A stretch of 64,000 nt of DNA from Brevibacterium aurantiacum (GTDB lineage Bacteria > Actinomycetota > Actinomycetes > Actinomycetales > Brevibacteriaceae), in NCBI RefSeq assembly GCF_900169065.1, contig NZ_FXZB01000004.1, forward strand, positions 62,001-126,000, given 5' to 3'. This document shows, one piece after another, positions 1-9,149 of the stretch. The notes beneath the pieces were generated by a model, which ran no database searches, was not told the origin of the DNA, and saw only the letters and a program-made list of their open reading frames with translations. Position 1 is the first letter of the stretch. Each line of letters starts with the position of its first letter. The position numbers and the translations under genes were made by a program.

Positions 1-1185
1 GGTGATGCCCTGGGTGAATACCGGATCGTAGAGGGCTGCAGCGAGGATGCCGACCACGGCGGCGTTGACTCCCAGCAGGGCCCGGCGCACGGCCTTCGCG
101 CTGCGAAGTCGCTCCCAGAAGGGCAAGGCCGCGATGACGAGGAGGGCTGCAGGCAGAAAGATCGCCAGCAACGCGATGGCCGCACCGATCAATCCTGTCG
201 GCCCCGTTGTTGTGGAGGCGCCGAGGAATGCGGCGAATGTGAATAGGGGTCCTGGGACTGCCTGTGCGGCGCCGTACCCGGCGAGGAAGGAATCGTGGCC
301 CACAAGACCGGTCGCGACGGTCTCCGCTTCAAGCAGCGGAAGCACCACATGCCCTCCGCCGAAGACGAGCGCACCGGCTCGGTAGAACACATCGACCAGG
401 CGCAGACTCGCATCACCGGTGAATGCGGTCAGGATCGGCAGTGCCACGAGCAGCACCACGAAGGTCGTCAGCGCAATGATGCCGACCTTTCGAGAGGTGC
501 GCACCCCGAAGTCTGGTCGCGCACTGCCTCCATCGGACTGCTCATCCGCATCCGGGCCCTTCGACGCACCGCCTTGAGCGGCTTTGTCTCGTGCCGCTTC
601 GTCTTGAGCGGCTTCTCGGCGCAGCCAGGCAAGTCCGACGACACCGCCGAGGACGATCGCCGCCACCTGGACGAGCGGGCTCGGGATGAGCAGGATGATG
701 ATCATCGCGGCCCCGGCGATGGTGGCACGTTTGGCGTCCGGCGTCAGGCTCTTCGCCATCCCGAGCACCGCCTGCGCGACCACGGCCACGGCGGCGGCCT
801 TCAGTCCGGCCAGCCACCCCATGCCCGTATCCCCACCGAATGCTGCGACGCCGAGGGCGAAGGCGACGAGCACGATGGCCGAGGGCATGGTGAAGGCGAA
901 CCAGGCAGCCACCAGTCCGCCGAGGCCCGCCCGCTGCAGTCCGATCGCCATGCCCACCTGGCTGGAGGCAGGTCCGGGCAGGAACTGACACAGTGCCACC
1001 AGGTCCGCGTAGGCGCCGTCGGAGAGCCACTTACGACGGGCGACGAAGGTCTCACGAAAGAACCCGAGATGGGCGACCGGTCCACCGAACGAGGTCACAC
1101 CGAGACGCAGGAACGCCCAGAACACTTCACCGATCGTGCCGGGATTCCTGCGCTCATTCCCCACGTCTGCCATCGCTTCGCCCAT
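1..1185 (-). CDS. chrA: Chromate transporter, ChrA family (3' end beyond window)
   Basis: This is an inner-membrane chromate/proton-type transporter of the CHR superfamily. The reading frame is open from the ATG at 1185 to the left edge (395 codons), so the C-terminus is missing. The N-terminal half carries the family signature SFGGPVAHLGFF near residue 30 and the Q-F-L-P-G-P-A-S-S-Q segment. A second copy of that signature, VFGGGHVVLPLLE followed by a Q-A-V-P-G-P-L-F-T-F segment, starts the C-terminal half. This two-domain duplication is typical of long ChrA proteins. The halves are separated by a charged, Ala/Asp-rich linker, and many hydrophobic helices are visible. A second in-frame ATG at 1173 is an alternative start; neither has a strong Shine-Dalgarno sequence. 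The gene stands alone upstream of the 1317-3196 two-component pair on the same strand. Family assignment is firm; substrate is inferred. Confidence 0.9.
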   Translation of the reverse strand, partial: MGEAMADVGNERRNPGTIGEVFWAFLRLGVTSFGGPVAHLGFFRETFVARRKWLSDGAYADLVALCQFLPGPASSQVGMAIGLQRAGLGGLVAAWFAFTMPSAIVLVAFALGVAAFGGDTGMGWLAGLKAAAVAVVAQAVLGMAKSLTPDAKRATIAGAAMIIILLIPSPLVQVAAIVLGGVVGLAWLRREAAQDEAARDKAAQGGASKGPDADEQSDGGSARPDFGVRTSRKVGIIALTTFVVLLVALPILTAFTGDASLRLVDVFYRAGALVFGGGHVVLPLLEAETVATGLVGHDSFLAGYGAAQAVPGPLFTFAAFLGASTTTGPTGLIGAAIALLAIFLPAALLVIAALPFWERLRSAKAVRRALLGVNAAVVGILAAALYDPVFTQGIT

Positions 1186-1316
1186 TCTCACTATTCTGGC
1201 CGGGCCGGCTCAGGCGAACCGTCATATCGGTCGAATACGTCGATGAACTTCAGGACAACTTTTCTGCCCTGTCCGCGCGGGTACGACGCCGGGCACGACA
1301 CATTGACCTTTTACCG

Positions 1317-1937
1317 TTACACCAGTCCCTGGTCTTCAGCCACGCGGATTGCCCGTGACCGAGATTCGACGCCGAGCTTCGTGAACACATTGACCAGATG
1401 GCTCTTCACGGTCGCCTCGGTGACGAAGAGCTCCTGCGCGATCTGCGCATTTGAGGCACCGGTGGCCAGCAGCTTCACCACGTCGCGTTCGCGGCGAGTC
1501 AGCTTCGGGCCCGGGTTGCGCATCGCAGCGACGACCTTCGATGAGATCTCGGGAGGCAGGTAGGTCTCCCCGCGCGAAGCCTTCTCGATCGCAGTCGAGA
1601 TGTCTTCAGGGTTGATGTCCTTGAGCAGGTATCCGGCCGCTCCGGCATTGAGAGCGGCGACGATCTCCGAGTCGTTGTCGAAGGTCGTGAGGATGAGGAC
1701 CGCGGGTTTGCTCGGCCGCGCGTTCAGCCGCTTCGTCACCTCGATGCCGTCGATGCCCTCTCCCAGACGCAGATCGCAGAGCACCACATCGGGCGCGAGC
1801 TCATCGACCAGCTCCAGCGCCTCCTCACCGGTGCTGGCCTCCCCGATGACGGCGATGTGGTCAGGTGCGTCGATGACGGACCGCAGGCCGGCCCGCACCA
1901 CGGGATGGTCATCGACGAGGATCACTCGAATCGTCAT
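1317..1937 (-). CDS. NarL/FixJ-type response regulator
   Basis: Two-component response regulator of 206 residues. The N-terminal receiver domain has the acidic pair D9-D10 (VILVDDHPVV) and the phospho-acceptor aspartate at about residue 55 (VVLCDLRLGE), with the conserved Thr and Lys later (ILTT, LLKD). The C-terminal LuxR-type helix-turn-helix includes LTRRERDVVKLLATGASNAQ and ends in KSHLVNVFTKLGVESR. It is a DNA-binding transcription factor activated by phosphorylation. Its start codon overlaps the stop of the upstream histidine kinase gene by four bases (ATGA, 1934-1937), so the pair is translationally coupled. The target is unknown; the MMPL exporter gene upstream on the same strand is a possible one. 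Confidence 0.93.
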   Translation of the reverse strand: MTIRVILVDDHPVVRAGLRSVIDAPDHIAVIGEASTGEEALELVDELAPDVVLCDLRLGEGIDGIEVTKRLNARPSKPAVLILTTFDNDSEIVAALNAGAAGYLLKDINPEDISTAIEKASRGETYLPPEISSKVVAAMRNPGPKLTRRERDVVKLLATGASNAQIAQELFVTEATVKSHLVNVFTKLGVESRSRAIRVAEDQGLV

Positions 1938-3196
1938 GCGCTGTCTCCTTGTGTGCGTTGTCCTTCGACGTCCCCACCTTCGCCGAGGTGGTTCTGTCGG
2001 GAAGTCAGGGTCGGGTTGTTGGGCAGCGTGGCTGAGATCGCGAAGCCCGAACCGGGCGTCGTCTCGATGACGAGTTCGCCTCCCAGTTCGCGCATTCGTG
2101 ACCCGATGAAGTCGAGTCCGAACCCGGAATCCGATTCGCGCTTTCGCGCCTCGGGTTCGGACATGCCGACACCGTCGTCGACGATGTCCATGCGGATCGA
2201 CCCGTCGAGATCCATCAGGCTGACCATGACTCGTGAGGCGTGGGAGTGCTGTCGGACGTTGGCGAGCGCGGACTGCGCGGTCCGCAGCAGCGCCACCTCC
2301 ACCTCGGCAGGCAGAGAGGGCACGGTCTCATCGACTTCGACACGACCGCGGATGGAGGTGTCGTCCTCCAAGCGGGTGAGCAGACGCCGGATGGCGGCGG
2401 TCAGGGCACCGTCCTCGAGCTCGGCCGGGGCGAGGGCGGCGATGATGCGGCGGACGTCTCGCGAACTCTGCGCGGCGAGGTCTTCGACCTGGCGCAGGAC
2501 CTGGGCAGCATGGGCATCACTGGTCCTGTCCACCTCGGCGTGGGCGATGAGACGGATTGAGGAGATCTCCTGAGCGATCGTGTCGTGGATGTCGCGGGAG
2601 ACCCGAGTGCGTTCCTGGATCTCGCCGGCGTGACGCTGGGTCAGGGCCAGTTCGTCCTGGAGGTCGAGCAGGTTCTGGTGGGCCAGTTCCAAGGACTGCA
2701 GCAGCTCTTCGCGCCGGCGCCCCTCGCGCAGGAGTTCGATGTAGCCGCGGGAGAGTCCGAGCGCGAAGACCGCACCGATGAGTGATCCGATGATGCTGGC
2801 GGTGCCGACCGCACCGTAGTGGGCCAGGGGCGCCACGACCGTCGCGATGTAGGTCAGCGCGGTGAAGACGACTGCGATGCGCAGGGAGAACAGGTGACCG
2901 GCGAGCAGCCACAGGACGAAGGCGATCCAGATGAACTCGGCGGACACCAGCAGGGTGCACAGCCAGGCGACGGCCAGGACCAGCAGCCACCATTTGGCCA
3001 GGACGATGGCGCCGCTGCGGGCGGCTCTCACAGCCCCGAGCGCGTACCAGCCGAGGAAGACGATGCTCACGGCGAATGCGGCCAGGGGTGCGGCTCCGGC
3101 ATCGATGGCGCGGATGCACGAGATCACGGTGAGAGCCAGGGCCATTGCGTGCTGGCCGATCTCCATCGTTCGCTCTGTCCACCCGCGTAATTCCAC
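1934..3196 (-). CDS. Sensor histidine kinase, HisKA_3 (NarX/DesK type)
   Basis: Membrane sensor kinase partnering the response regulator that it overlaps by four bases. I chose the GTG at 3196 because GGAAGG lies seven bases upstream; the ATG at 3238 has its AGGA almost touching the start codon. The N-terminal part holds about five or six hydrophobic helices with almost no extracytoplasmic loop, so it probably senses a membrane signal. A short coiled-coil region precedes the dimerisation and phospho-acceptor box, where the histidine lies in SRDIHDTIAQEISS. The ATPase domain has N-box ANVRQHSHAS, the glycine box VDDGVGM and a final GFGL motif. This layout matches DesK/LiaS/NarX-like kinases, which often respond to envelope stress. 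The signal cannot be read from the sequence. Confidence 0.9.
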   Translation of the reverse strand: MELRGWTERTMEIGQHAMALALTVISCIRAIDAGAAPLAAFAVSIVFLGWYALGAVRAARSGAIVLAKWWLLVLAVAWLCTLLVSAEFIWIAFVLWLLAGHLFSLRIAVVFTALTYIATVVAPLAHYGAVGTASIIGSLIGAVFALGLSRGYIELLREGRRREELLQSLELAHQNLLDLQDELALTQRHAGEIQERTRVSRDIHDTIAQEISSIRLIAHAEVDRTSDAHAAQVLRQVEDLAAQSSRDVRRIIAALAPAELEDGALTAAIRRLLTRLEDDTSIRGRVEVDETVPSLPAEVEVALLRTAQSALANVRQHSHASRVMVSLMDLDGSIRMDIVDDGVGMSEPEARKRESDSGFGLDFIGSRMRELGGELVIETTPGSGFAISATLPNNPTLTSRQNHLGEGGDVEGQRTQGDSA

Positions 3197-3290
3197 GGTC
3201 CCACCTTCCTGCAAGTCGTTCCTCGCGTTTGTCGTCATTCCTGCCAACTCAACCACATCTGCGGCACCCGCGTGCGCTTTTCGACGGAGC

Positions 3291-3330
3291 CGGGGCCTGG
3301 TCATCGAGATGTCTCGATGACCAGGCCCCG
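3291..3330. terminator. Perfect 19-bp-arm palindrome, probable terminator
   Basis: Arms 3291-3309 and 3312-3330 are perfectly complementary around a two-base centre. The element lies 40 bp past the stop of the MMPL gene (3370-5784, minus) and upstream of the kinase gene. A GC-rich stem without a U-tract is usual for actinobacterial terminators. The perfect symmetry means it could also act as a protein-binding site for the kinase/regulator operon. Confidence 0.65.
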
Positions 3331-3369
3331 CTTGTGCCAACTGACTGCGTCAGCTTTCAGCAGCTCTGA

Positions 3370-5784
3370 TCAGTGCCTACCGTGGCCCGCCGAGGTTGTG
3401 GCCTCGTCCCGGTCGGACTCGACCAGGAGGCGGGTTCCCTCTGTCGAAGCGCCGTCAGCCTGTGCCTCGTCGGTCTGCATGCTGCTGGCCTGCGAGGAGT
3501 GGGCGGAGTTTGCTGGCTGATCGTCCCGAATATCGGCGTCACCGGCCGCCGCGGCATCCGCGCCGGAGTACTTGTACTTCGAGTGCGTGATCGCCTTGTT
3601 GGGCCACCACATCTTGTTGCCGACCAGGCTGATGATGGCCGGGACGATGACCGTGCGCACGAGGATGGTGTCGACGAGGACGCCGACGCCGACGATGAGT
3701 CCCAGCTGCCCCAGGACCATCAGCGGCAGCATGCCCAGCGCCGCGAACACTCCGGCCAGAACGATGCCGGCACTGGTGATCACGCCGCCGGTGTGGCTGA
3801 TGGCTTCGATCATTCCCTGGCGAGCACCGTGGACGACCGATTCCTTCTTCGCCCGGTGGGAGAGGAAGATCGAGTAGTCGATGCCCAGTGCCACGAGGAA
3901 CAGGAACGCGAGGATCGGAACCTGAGCATCGAGGACTGCCTGGCCGAACATCGCTCGGCTGAGGAAAGCGCCGAGGCCGATCGCCGCGGCCGAGGATGCC
4001 ACGTTGACCACGAGCAGCGTTCCGGCCACAAGCGGTGCACGGAGGATGCCGAGCAGGATGATGAAGCTGATGGCCAGGATCATCGGCGCGATCGTCAGGA
4101 AGTCCTGAGCGTTGCCGTCACGGACATCGAGTTCGGTGGCCGCCGCGCCGCCGACCTGTGCGTTCGCACCGTCGATCGCGTGGACGTCGGAGCGGATGTC
4201 CGTGATCAGGTCGAGGCCTGCGGGGCTGTCCGGTTCGTATTCGCCGGTGACCATGACCTTCGAGATCGAGGACCCCTCGGTCGTCGTCTCATCGATGACG
4301 TTGGCGCGCACGACCCCATCGATGTCGGCCACGGAGTCTGCAACCTGATCGGCATGGGATGAGTCGGCCACGATCCAGATCGGCTGCGATTCGCCGGGTG
4401 GGAAGTGCTCGGACAGGACGTCGAGACCCTGCGCCGATTCGGACTGCACGCGGAACTTCTCGGACTGGTCCAGTCCCACCGAGGTGCCGATGAGTCCCGT
4501 GGCCATGACACCGAGGATGACGATTCCGGCGTCGAGGTGGATGCCCGGCTTCTTGACCACGCGAGTCGCGATGGTCCTCCAGATTGAGGGCTTGGCCGCT
4601 GGCGTGGCTGCGGACGCTTCATCAGCAGCCGTCTCATCGGTGGCAGCCGTTTCATCGGTGGCGTCTTGGACCTTGGGGACGAAGGGCCAGAACACGCCCT
4701 TGCCGCAGATCGCGAGAACCGGTGGCAGTGCGAAGAGCACGGCGGCTGCGGCGATGAGGAGTCCGACCGCTGCGGCGATGCCCAGTCCGCGGGTTCCCGG
4801 GATGACGGCGAAGACGAGGCTGAGCAGGGACAGGACGACCGTCAGGTTCGAGGCGAGGATCGTCGAGGCGGTGTGGGTCCAGGCCGATCCCAGTGCCAGA
4901 CGGTGGTCGGATTCGCGGCCCAGCTCCTCGCGGTAGCGGGAGATGAACAGGAGCGCGTAGTTGGCTCCGGCGCCGAAGACGAGGACGCTGATGATGCCCG
5001 TGTCGAACTGCAGGTCAAGTGCGTCACCGATGGCCCCGGTCACCGTGGAGGCGAGCCCGTCGGCGGTGCCGATGACGATCAGGGGCAGCAGCCACAGGAT
5101 CGGCGAGCGGTAGGTGATGATGAGCAGCAGGGCGACGATGACGATGGTCACGATGAGGAGCGTGAAGTCCGCGCCGCCGAAGGCAGAGGCGATGTCGGCG
5201 CCGATCGCGGGTCCACCGGTGACCAGAAGGGACATTCCGGAATCCTCGAGCGCACCGGCCTGCGAGTCATCGGCGATGAAGTCGCGGAGCCCGTCGACGG
5301 TCTCAGCGGTGTCGGAGTTGGTCAGTCCGACCTCGATGGGGACCATGAGCAGCGCGGCCTTGCCGTCCTCGCTCATGATCGGTCGGCTGGCCTGGGACGC
5401 ATCGTCACCGGCCGCGGAGTCCGCTGCATCGGATGACTCGCCGTTCTGGCTCGAATCTCCGTTCTGGGTCGAGTCGATGTAGTCCCCGAGCGTGCCGCCG
5501 AGCTTGCCCAGTTCGGCCTGTTCGTCCGAGCTCAGTGTCGAACCGTCTTCGTGAGAGGCGACGACCATGACCGACTGCTTGTCGGCGTCCGGGAACTTCT
5601 GCAGGAGCTGGGCGGCCTGGGTGGATTCGGAGTCGGCCGGAGCTGATTCGTTGGCCCGGTCCTCGCCTGGTCCGGACAGGAGCCCGAAGAGGAGGGTGAC
5701 AAGGATGACGATCCCGCCGAGGACGAACCACGAACCGCGCTTCGACACGAGTGTGTGCGCGCTTTTCGTCAGTGTTGTGTTCAT
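3370..5784 (-). CDS. MMPL-family RND transporter
   Basis: An 804-residue inner-membrane exporter of the MMPL family (Pfam MMPL), proton-driven and typically moving lipids, glycolipids or hydrophobic drugs. A first membrane helix near residues 18-38 (WFVLGGIVILVTLLFGLLSG) is followed by an extracytoplasmic domain to about residue 205. A bundle of membrane helices comes next, then a second extracytoplasmic domain (about 445-550) and a second helix bundle. The second bundle carries the VALGIDYSIFLSHRAKKE motif typical of MMPL helix 4-5. The C-terminal tail is Ala/Asp/Glu-rich and probably disordered. The gene is a single unit: a palindromic terminator follows it, and a 122-bp gap separates its start from the nicotinamidase-like gene. 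The adjacent two-component system may regulate it; that is inference. Confidence 0.9.
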   Translation of the reverse strand: MNTTLTKSAHTLVSKRGSWFVLGGIVILVTLLFGLLSGPGEDRANESAPADSESTQAAQLLQKFPDADKQSVMVVASHEDGSTLSSDEQAELGKLGGTLGDYIDSTQNGDSSQNGESSDAADSAAGDDASQASRPIMSEDGKAALLMVPIEVGLTNSDTAETVDGLRDFIADDSQAGALEDSGMSLLVTGGPAIGADIASAFGGADFTLLIVTIVIVALLLIITYRSPILWLLPLIVIGTADGLASTVTGAIGDALDLQFDTGIISVLVFGAGANYALLFISRYREELGRESDHRLALGSAWTHTASTILASNLTVVLSLLSLVFAVIPGTRGLGIAAAVGLLIAAAAVLFALPPVLAICGKGVFWPFVPKVQDATDETAATDETAADEASAATPAAKPSIWRTIATRVVKKPGIHLDAGIVILGVMATGLIGTSVGLDQSEKFRVQSESAQGLDVLSEHFPPGESQPIWIVADSSHADQVADSVADIDGVVRANVIDETTTEGSSISKVMVTGEYEPDSPAGLDLITDIRSDVHAIDGANAQVGGAAATELDVRDGNAQDFLTIAPMILAISFIILLGILRAPLVAGTLLVVNVASSAAAIGLGAFLSRAMFGQAVLDAQVPILAFLFLVALGIDYSIFLSHRAKKESVVHGARQGMIEAISHTGGVITSAGIVLAGVFAALGMLPLMVLGQLGLIVGVGVLVDTILVRTVIVPAIISLVGNKMWWPNKAITHSKYKYSGADAAAAGDADIRDDQPANSAHSSQASSMQTDEAQADGASTEGTRLLVESDRDEATTSAGHGRH

Positions 5785-5906
5785 GTCTCAAGCTCATCAA
5801 TTTTCTGAGCTGGAAACATCGCCTAGGAGTTCAGACTAAATCTGCAACTTTCGATGGAGTAAACGCAGCAGACGCGGTTTCGTGCCGTGTGACCTGCACA
5901 GTTACG

Positions 5907-6473
5907 TCAGGCGATCGTGGCGCCCGCCGCATCCATCTCGGACAGGGCCACAGTGGATGAGTCCGGGCCGACGCCCGCGATGAGGTCCTGCAGAACGTGC
6001 ACGGACCAACCGCCTTTGAGCGCGTCGAGGACCGTGGCGCGTACGCAATGATCGGTCGCGATTCCGACGACGTCCACCTCGGCGATGGTGAGCCTCGTCA
6101 GCAGATCGCCGAGGTGCTCCCCCGCTTCCGTCGTCCCCTGGAAGGCGGAGTAGTCAGGGGTGCCCTGGCCCTTGCGCACGTGGTCGGTGATGGCATCGAC
6201 GGAGAGCAGCGGGTCATACGCTGCGCCCTCTGTGTCCGCGACGCAGTGGACTGGCCAGGTGTCGACGAAGTCGGGATCCTGGCTGAAGTGGCCGCCGTTG
6301 TCGCTGTCGGCATCGTGCCAGTCGCGAGAGGCGATGATCGCGTCGTATTCGTCAGCGTGGGTGTCGACGTAGCGCGTCACCTCTTCGGCAACACGGTCAC
6401 CGCCGTTGACGCCGAGCGCCCCGCCCTCGGTGAAGTCGTTCTGGATGTCCACGATGAGAAGTGCCTTGCCCAT
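5907..6473 (-). CDS. pncA: Isochorismatase-family hydrolase, probable nicotinamidase
   Basis: Probable nicotinamidase, converting nicotinamide to nicotinate in the NAD salvage pathway; cytoplasmic, 188 residues. The chosen start (ATG 6473) begins MGKALLIVDIQNDF, the family N-terminus. An upstream in-frame ATG at 6536 would add 21 unconserved residues overlapping the GrpB gene. The catalytic triad is visible as Asp9 (VDIQNDF), the Lys in HVRKGQGTPDYSAF and the Cys in GIATDHCVRATV. The metal-binding Asp and His residues lie in the SRDWHDADSDNGGHF segment. Nicotinamidases carry exactly this arrangement, including the cis-peptide before the ATDxC motif. The start is close to GAGG. It lies downstream of the GrpB gene on the same strand and may be co-transcribed. 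Confidence 0.85.
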   Translation of the reverse strand: MGKALLIVDIQNDFTEGGALGVNGGDRVAEEVTRYVDTHADEYDAIIASRDWHDADSDNGGHFSQDPDFVDTWPVHCVADTEGAAYDPLLSVDAITDHVRKGQGTPDYSAFQGTTEAGEHLGDLLTRLTIAEVDVVGIATDHCVRATVLDALKGGWSVHVLQDLIAGVGPDSSTVALSEMDAAGATIA

Positions 6474-6526
6474 ACCTCGAGCATAGGCGCTTGCTTGGAG
6501 TTTTCCAGGGACCGCGGCGAAGCCGC

Positions 6527-7222
6527 TCAATTCCATCCTGCGGAGCGGAAGATGCTGCGGTAGATGTCCCTGATCACGTCATGTTTGCGGGCGTTGTACT
6601 CCATGACCGTCTCACCGGCGGCGTTGGCCTTGGCAACGGAGCGCAGCTTCGCCTCTTGATAGCGGTCCCGATCATCGGGATGGCTGCGCAGTCGGTCCCG
6701 AAACATTCGCATGCGGGCGACTTCCGGGCACCGCGGGCCGAAGACGTGGAGATTGCACAGTGGGGTGAGCAAAGTTCCGGTTCCAGCGTCGATGTGCTTG
6801 AACATTCGGTGCTGATACCAGGCAGGTTCGCGGATCACGAGTTCGAAGTCGATCGAGTGCAGATGAGGTCGGTATGCAATCTCTTCACCTGGGCTGGGGA
6901 CGACGAGCGCGATGTCGATGATGGGCTTCGCCGCCAGTCCCGGCACCGAGGTGGAGCCCACGTGTTCGATGCCCAATGCCAGAGGCCCGAGCGCGGACAG
7001 GATCAGCTCCGACAGATGTGAATACTGCTCGTTCCAGGAAGAATCATGGTCGACGAGTGCGATCGGTGCGCGCGGCAGACCGGACCGAACCCACATGTCG
7101 GAGTCATCGACATCGTGAAAGGTGATGATCTCGTCCAACTCGGAACTAAGAGACTCCGTCTCAGCACCCTGAGACTCAGCGGTGCCGTCATTCTTTTCGG
7201 GCATGTTCGTCACACTACCCAT
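6527..7222 (-). CDS. GrpB-family (UPF0157) nucleotidyltransferase-like protein
   Basis: A 231-residue cytoplasmic protein of the GrpB/UPF0157 family, which has a nucleotidyltransferase fold and is sometimes fused to dephospho-CoA kinase. Seen directly: the family core IEHVGSTSVPGLAAKPIIDI around residue 90, a downstream H-V-F-G-P segment and the closing Arg/Lys-rich helix. The first 50 residues are acidic and unconserved, so translation may begin at the ATG at 7204 instead of 7222. No enzymatic reaction is established for this family. The gene precedes the nicotinamidase-like gene on the same strand, with its stop 54 bases before that gene's start. Confidence 0.85.
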   Translation of the reverse strand: MGSVTNMPEKNDGTAESQGAETESLSSELDEIITFHDVDDSDMWVRSGLPRAPIALVDHDSSWNEQYSHLSELILSALGPLALGIEHVGSTSVPGLAAKPIIDIALVVPSPGEEIAYRPHLHSIDFELVIREPAWYQHRMFKHIDAGTGTLLTPLCNLHVFGPRCPEVARMRMFRDRLRSHPDDRDRYQEAKLRSVAKANAAGETVMEYNARKHDVIRDIYRSIFRSAGWN

Positions 7223-7285
7223 AACATTGGTTGGAACCGAGCCCCCTTGGACCCGGCTCTGCCGCTGATCAGCTGCCAGAGTTGC

Positions 7286-7762
7286 TCAGCCCTGCTTCAG
7301 TGCCTTCTTCTGAGCCTTCTTCGCGGCTTTCTGTGCCGCCTTCTTAGCTGCCTGCTTGGTCGTTTGAGCGCCTGCAACCAGGAGGAGCCCGCCCAATGCC
7401 GCGACGTTCTTTGAAAAGTGGGTCTTGTGTGCGGCAGCGTCGGCGCCGTCCATGTCCCAGAAGGCGTGACCGGCCAGCGTGGTCGGCACCAGAGATCCGG
7501 CCAGGGCGAGCGCGGAGAGGCGCGGCTTGAAGCCCAACGCCATGGTGGTCCCGGCGAGGAGCTGAAGTCCGCCGTTGGCACGGACCAGGAGTTCATCGTC
7601 TTCGGGCAGGACCGGCACGTATTCGCGGATCGCATCGAGCGTCGGAGCGGCAGCAGCAACTCGCCCGCCGGGACTCGTCAGTGCCGAGTAGCCGCCGGTG
7701 ATGAAGATCGGTGCGGTGAGTACGCGTCCTGCCGTCTGCAGCAACGATGATCCGAATGCCAT
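7286..7762 (-). CDS. DoxX-family membrane protein
   Basis: A 158-residue integral membrane protein of the DoxX family, whose members are four-helix proteins linked to redox or thiol metabolism in actinobacteria. Hydrophobic segments lie near residues 14-30, 62-80, 84-98 and 118-132. The C-terminus is a run of alternating Lys/Ala (residues 135-158), a basic amphipathic tail that probably lies on the inner membrane face. A good AAGGAG ribosome-binding site sits seven bases before the ATG at 7762. Flanking gaps of about 60 bp to both neighbours on the same strand leave co-transcription open. Confidence 0.8.
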   Translation of the reverse strand: MAFGSSLLQTAGRVLTAPIFITGGYSALTSPGGRVAAAAPTLDAIREYVPVLPEDDELLVRANGGLQLLAGTTMALGFKPRLSALALAGSLVPTTLAGHAFWDMDGADAAAHKTHFSKNVAALGGLLLVAGAQTTKQAAKKAAQKAAKKAQKKALKQG

Positions 7763-7816
7763 GGAATTCTCCTTGAGGTTGGGGGTTTTGAGCCTAACGG
7801 ATGCCCGACCTCAGCC

Positions 7817-8932
7817 TCAAAGCACTTCGCCATCAGGCGTCACTGTCGGACTCGCTGTAGGCGCCTCTGTCGGACTCACTGCAGGCACGGGCGCTTTCGG
7901 CGCCTTGATACCCAGTTCGGGCTGTTTGCGGAACTGGCCGGTGACGACGAGAACGGCGATGACGATCGCCGAGACGATCCAACCGGATACTCCCAAGAAC
8001 GAGACCAAAGCCATGTCCGGCGCCTCGGCGGATCCATCGATGAAGAGTCCGAGAAGCATCCCCGCCGAACCGTTGAGGGCGGCATGCGCGGCGACGGCCG
8101 GCCAGACCGAACCGGTGCGCAGCCGCAGCCAGCCGAACAGGATGCCAAGCATGATGCACCCGCCGACCATGAACGCCAGGCCGGTGATGTCGGGGCGAGC
8201 GAAGTTGTATCCGAGCAGGATCAGCGGTGCGTGCCACAGACCCCAGATGACTCCGACGATGATGAGTGCGGGCCAGGTGCCGAGGGGACGCAGGCTCGTC
8301 AGCAGCCAGCCTCTCCAGCCGACTTCCTCACCGAAGGCGACGAGCACGTTGAGCACCGACCCCAGAACCATGAGCCCCAGATAGCCGATCACAGCCACGA
8401 CCACCGGGATGTCTTCCAACCCGGGCAGCTGCGCCAACTGCGCCTTGAAGCCAGAGAGACCGAGCAGATCAACCTGCATCCATCCGAAGGCCGCACCCAA
8501 CAGGTAGGCCACAGCAACCAGCACGAAGACACCGAAGAAGGCGAGCGCGGTCATCCCGAGAACCCGGCCGAAGGGACGCAGCGGCCAGATGCCGAGGTAC
8601 CTGACAATGCTGGCCCGGGGTTCGCCGGTGCGTCGGCGCTGGATGAGCATCGCCACAACCACAGCGATCAGCGGGGTGAACATCATGGCCATCCCCGTGA
8701 CCTGTACGAGCATCACGTTTCCGATGCCCTCGCCGCTCAGCCACAGCGGCAGGCACACGACCCAGGCGAGGATCACCGCGACAGCGACGAAGACTGCGAA
8801 CTCGAGCCACGGCACCTTGGCAGGCGCAATCGCCAACGGTCGCCCCTTGGCGTCGACTTCTTCCCCCGCCGAGGCAGCTGTCGGCTCTGCGTCCACGATG
8901 ACCTTATCGTTGCGATCCGTTCCCATGCTCAC
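7817..8932 (-). CDS. CPBP-family intramembrane metalloprotease (CAAX protease-like)
   Basis: Integral membrane protein of 371 residues with about eight hydrophobic segments. It has the CPBP/Abi (Rce1-like) active-site motifs: the Glu-Glu pair with arginine in EEVGWRGWL (about residue 227), the following F/W-H in GVIWGLWHAPLILLGYN, and a third motif, AAHAALNGSAGM. In characterised relatives these Glu and His residues activate a catalytic water. The N-terminus is a short hydrophilic tail, and the C-terminus is a Pro/Thr/Ser-rich tail of about 35 residues. Bacterial members work in prenylated-peptide processing, bacteriocin immunity or stress; nothing nearby points to one role. It is divergent from the APC permease at 9150. 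Confidence 0.88.
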   Translation of the reverse strand: MSMGTDRNDKVIVDAEPTAASAGEEVDAKGRPLAIAPAKVPWLEFAVFVAVAVILAWVVCLPLWLSGEGIGNVMLVQVTGMAMMFTPLIAVVVAMLIQRRRTGEPRASIVRYLGIWPLRPFGRVLGMTALAFFGVFVLVAVAYLLGAAFGWMQVDLLGLSGFKAQLAQLPGLEDIPVVVAVIGYLGLMVLGSVLNVLVAFGEEVGWRGWLLTSLRPLGTWPALIIVGVIWGLWHAPLILLGYNFARPDITGLAFMVGGCIMLGILFGWLRLRTGSVWPAVAAHAALNGSAGMLLGLFIDGSAEAPDMALVSFLGVSGWIVSAIVIAVLVVTGQFRKQPELGIKAPKAPVPAVSPTEAPTASPTVTPDGEVL

Positions 8933-9149
8933 GGCTCCTCCTCATATCCTGCACAGTCTCTACGATCCAACCTACGTTGTCGCAGAACCGGGCACCTCCG
9001 CCTCGTGGGTGAAATCGCTCTCGTCCGCATGGGCGAGCGGCCCTGACCTTCCACCCGGCCCGTTGCATCCAGACGCTCCACCCCATCCACATTCTGAGAT
9101 ACGATGAGCACCGTTGTATCACCGTCGATTCGTGCAAAGGCGCAATCCC

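Noticed and set aside
295-1563. Long plus-strand open frame (422 codons)
   Set aside because: It is antisense to chrA and the response regulator, is rich in Arg, His and Gly with no domain, and reflects the third-position GC bias of the real genes.
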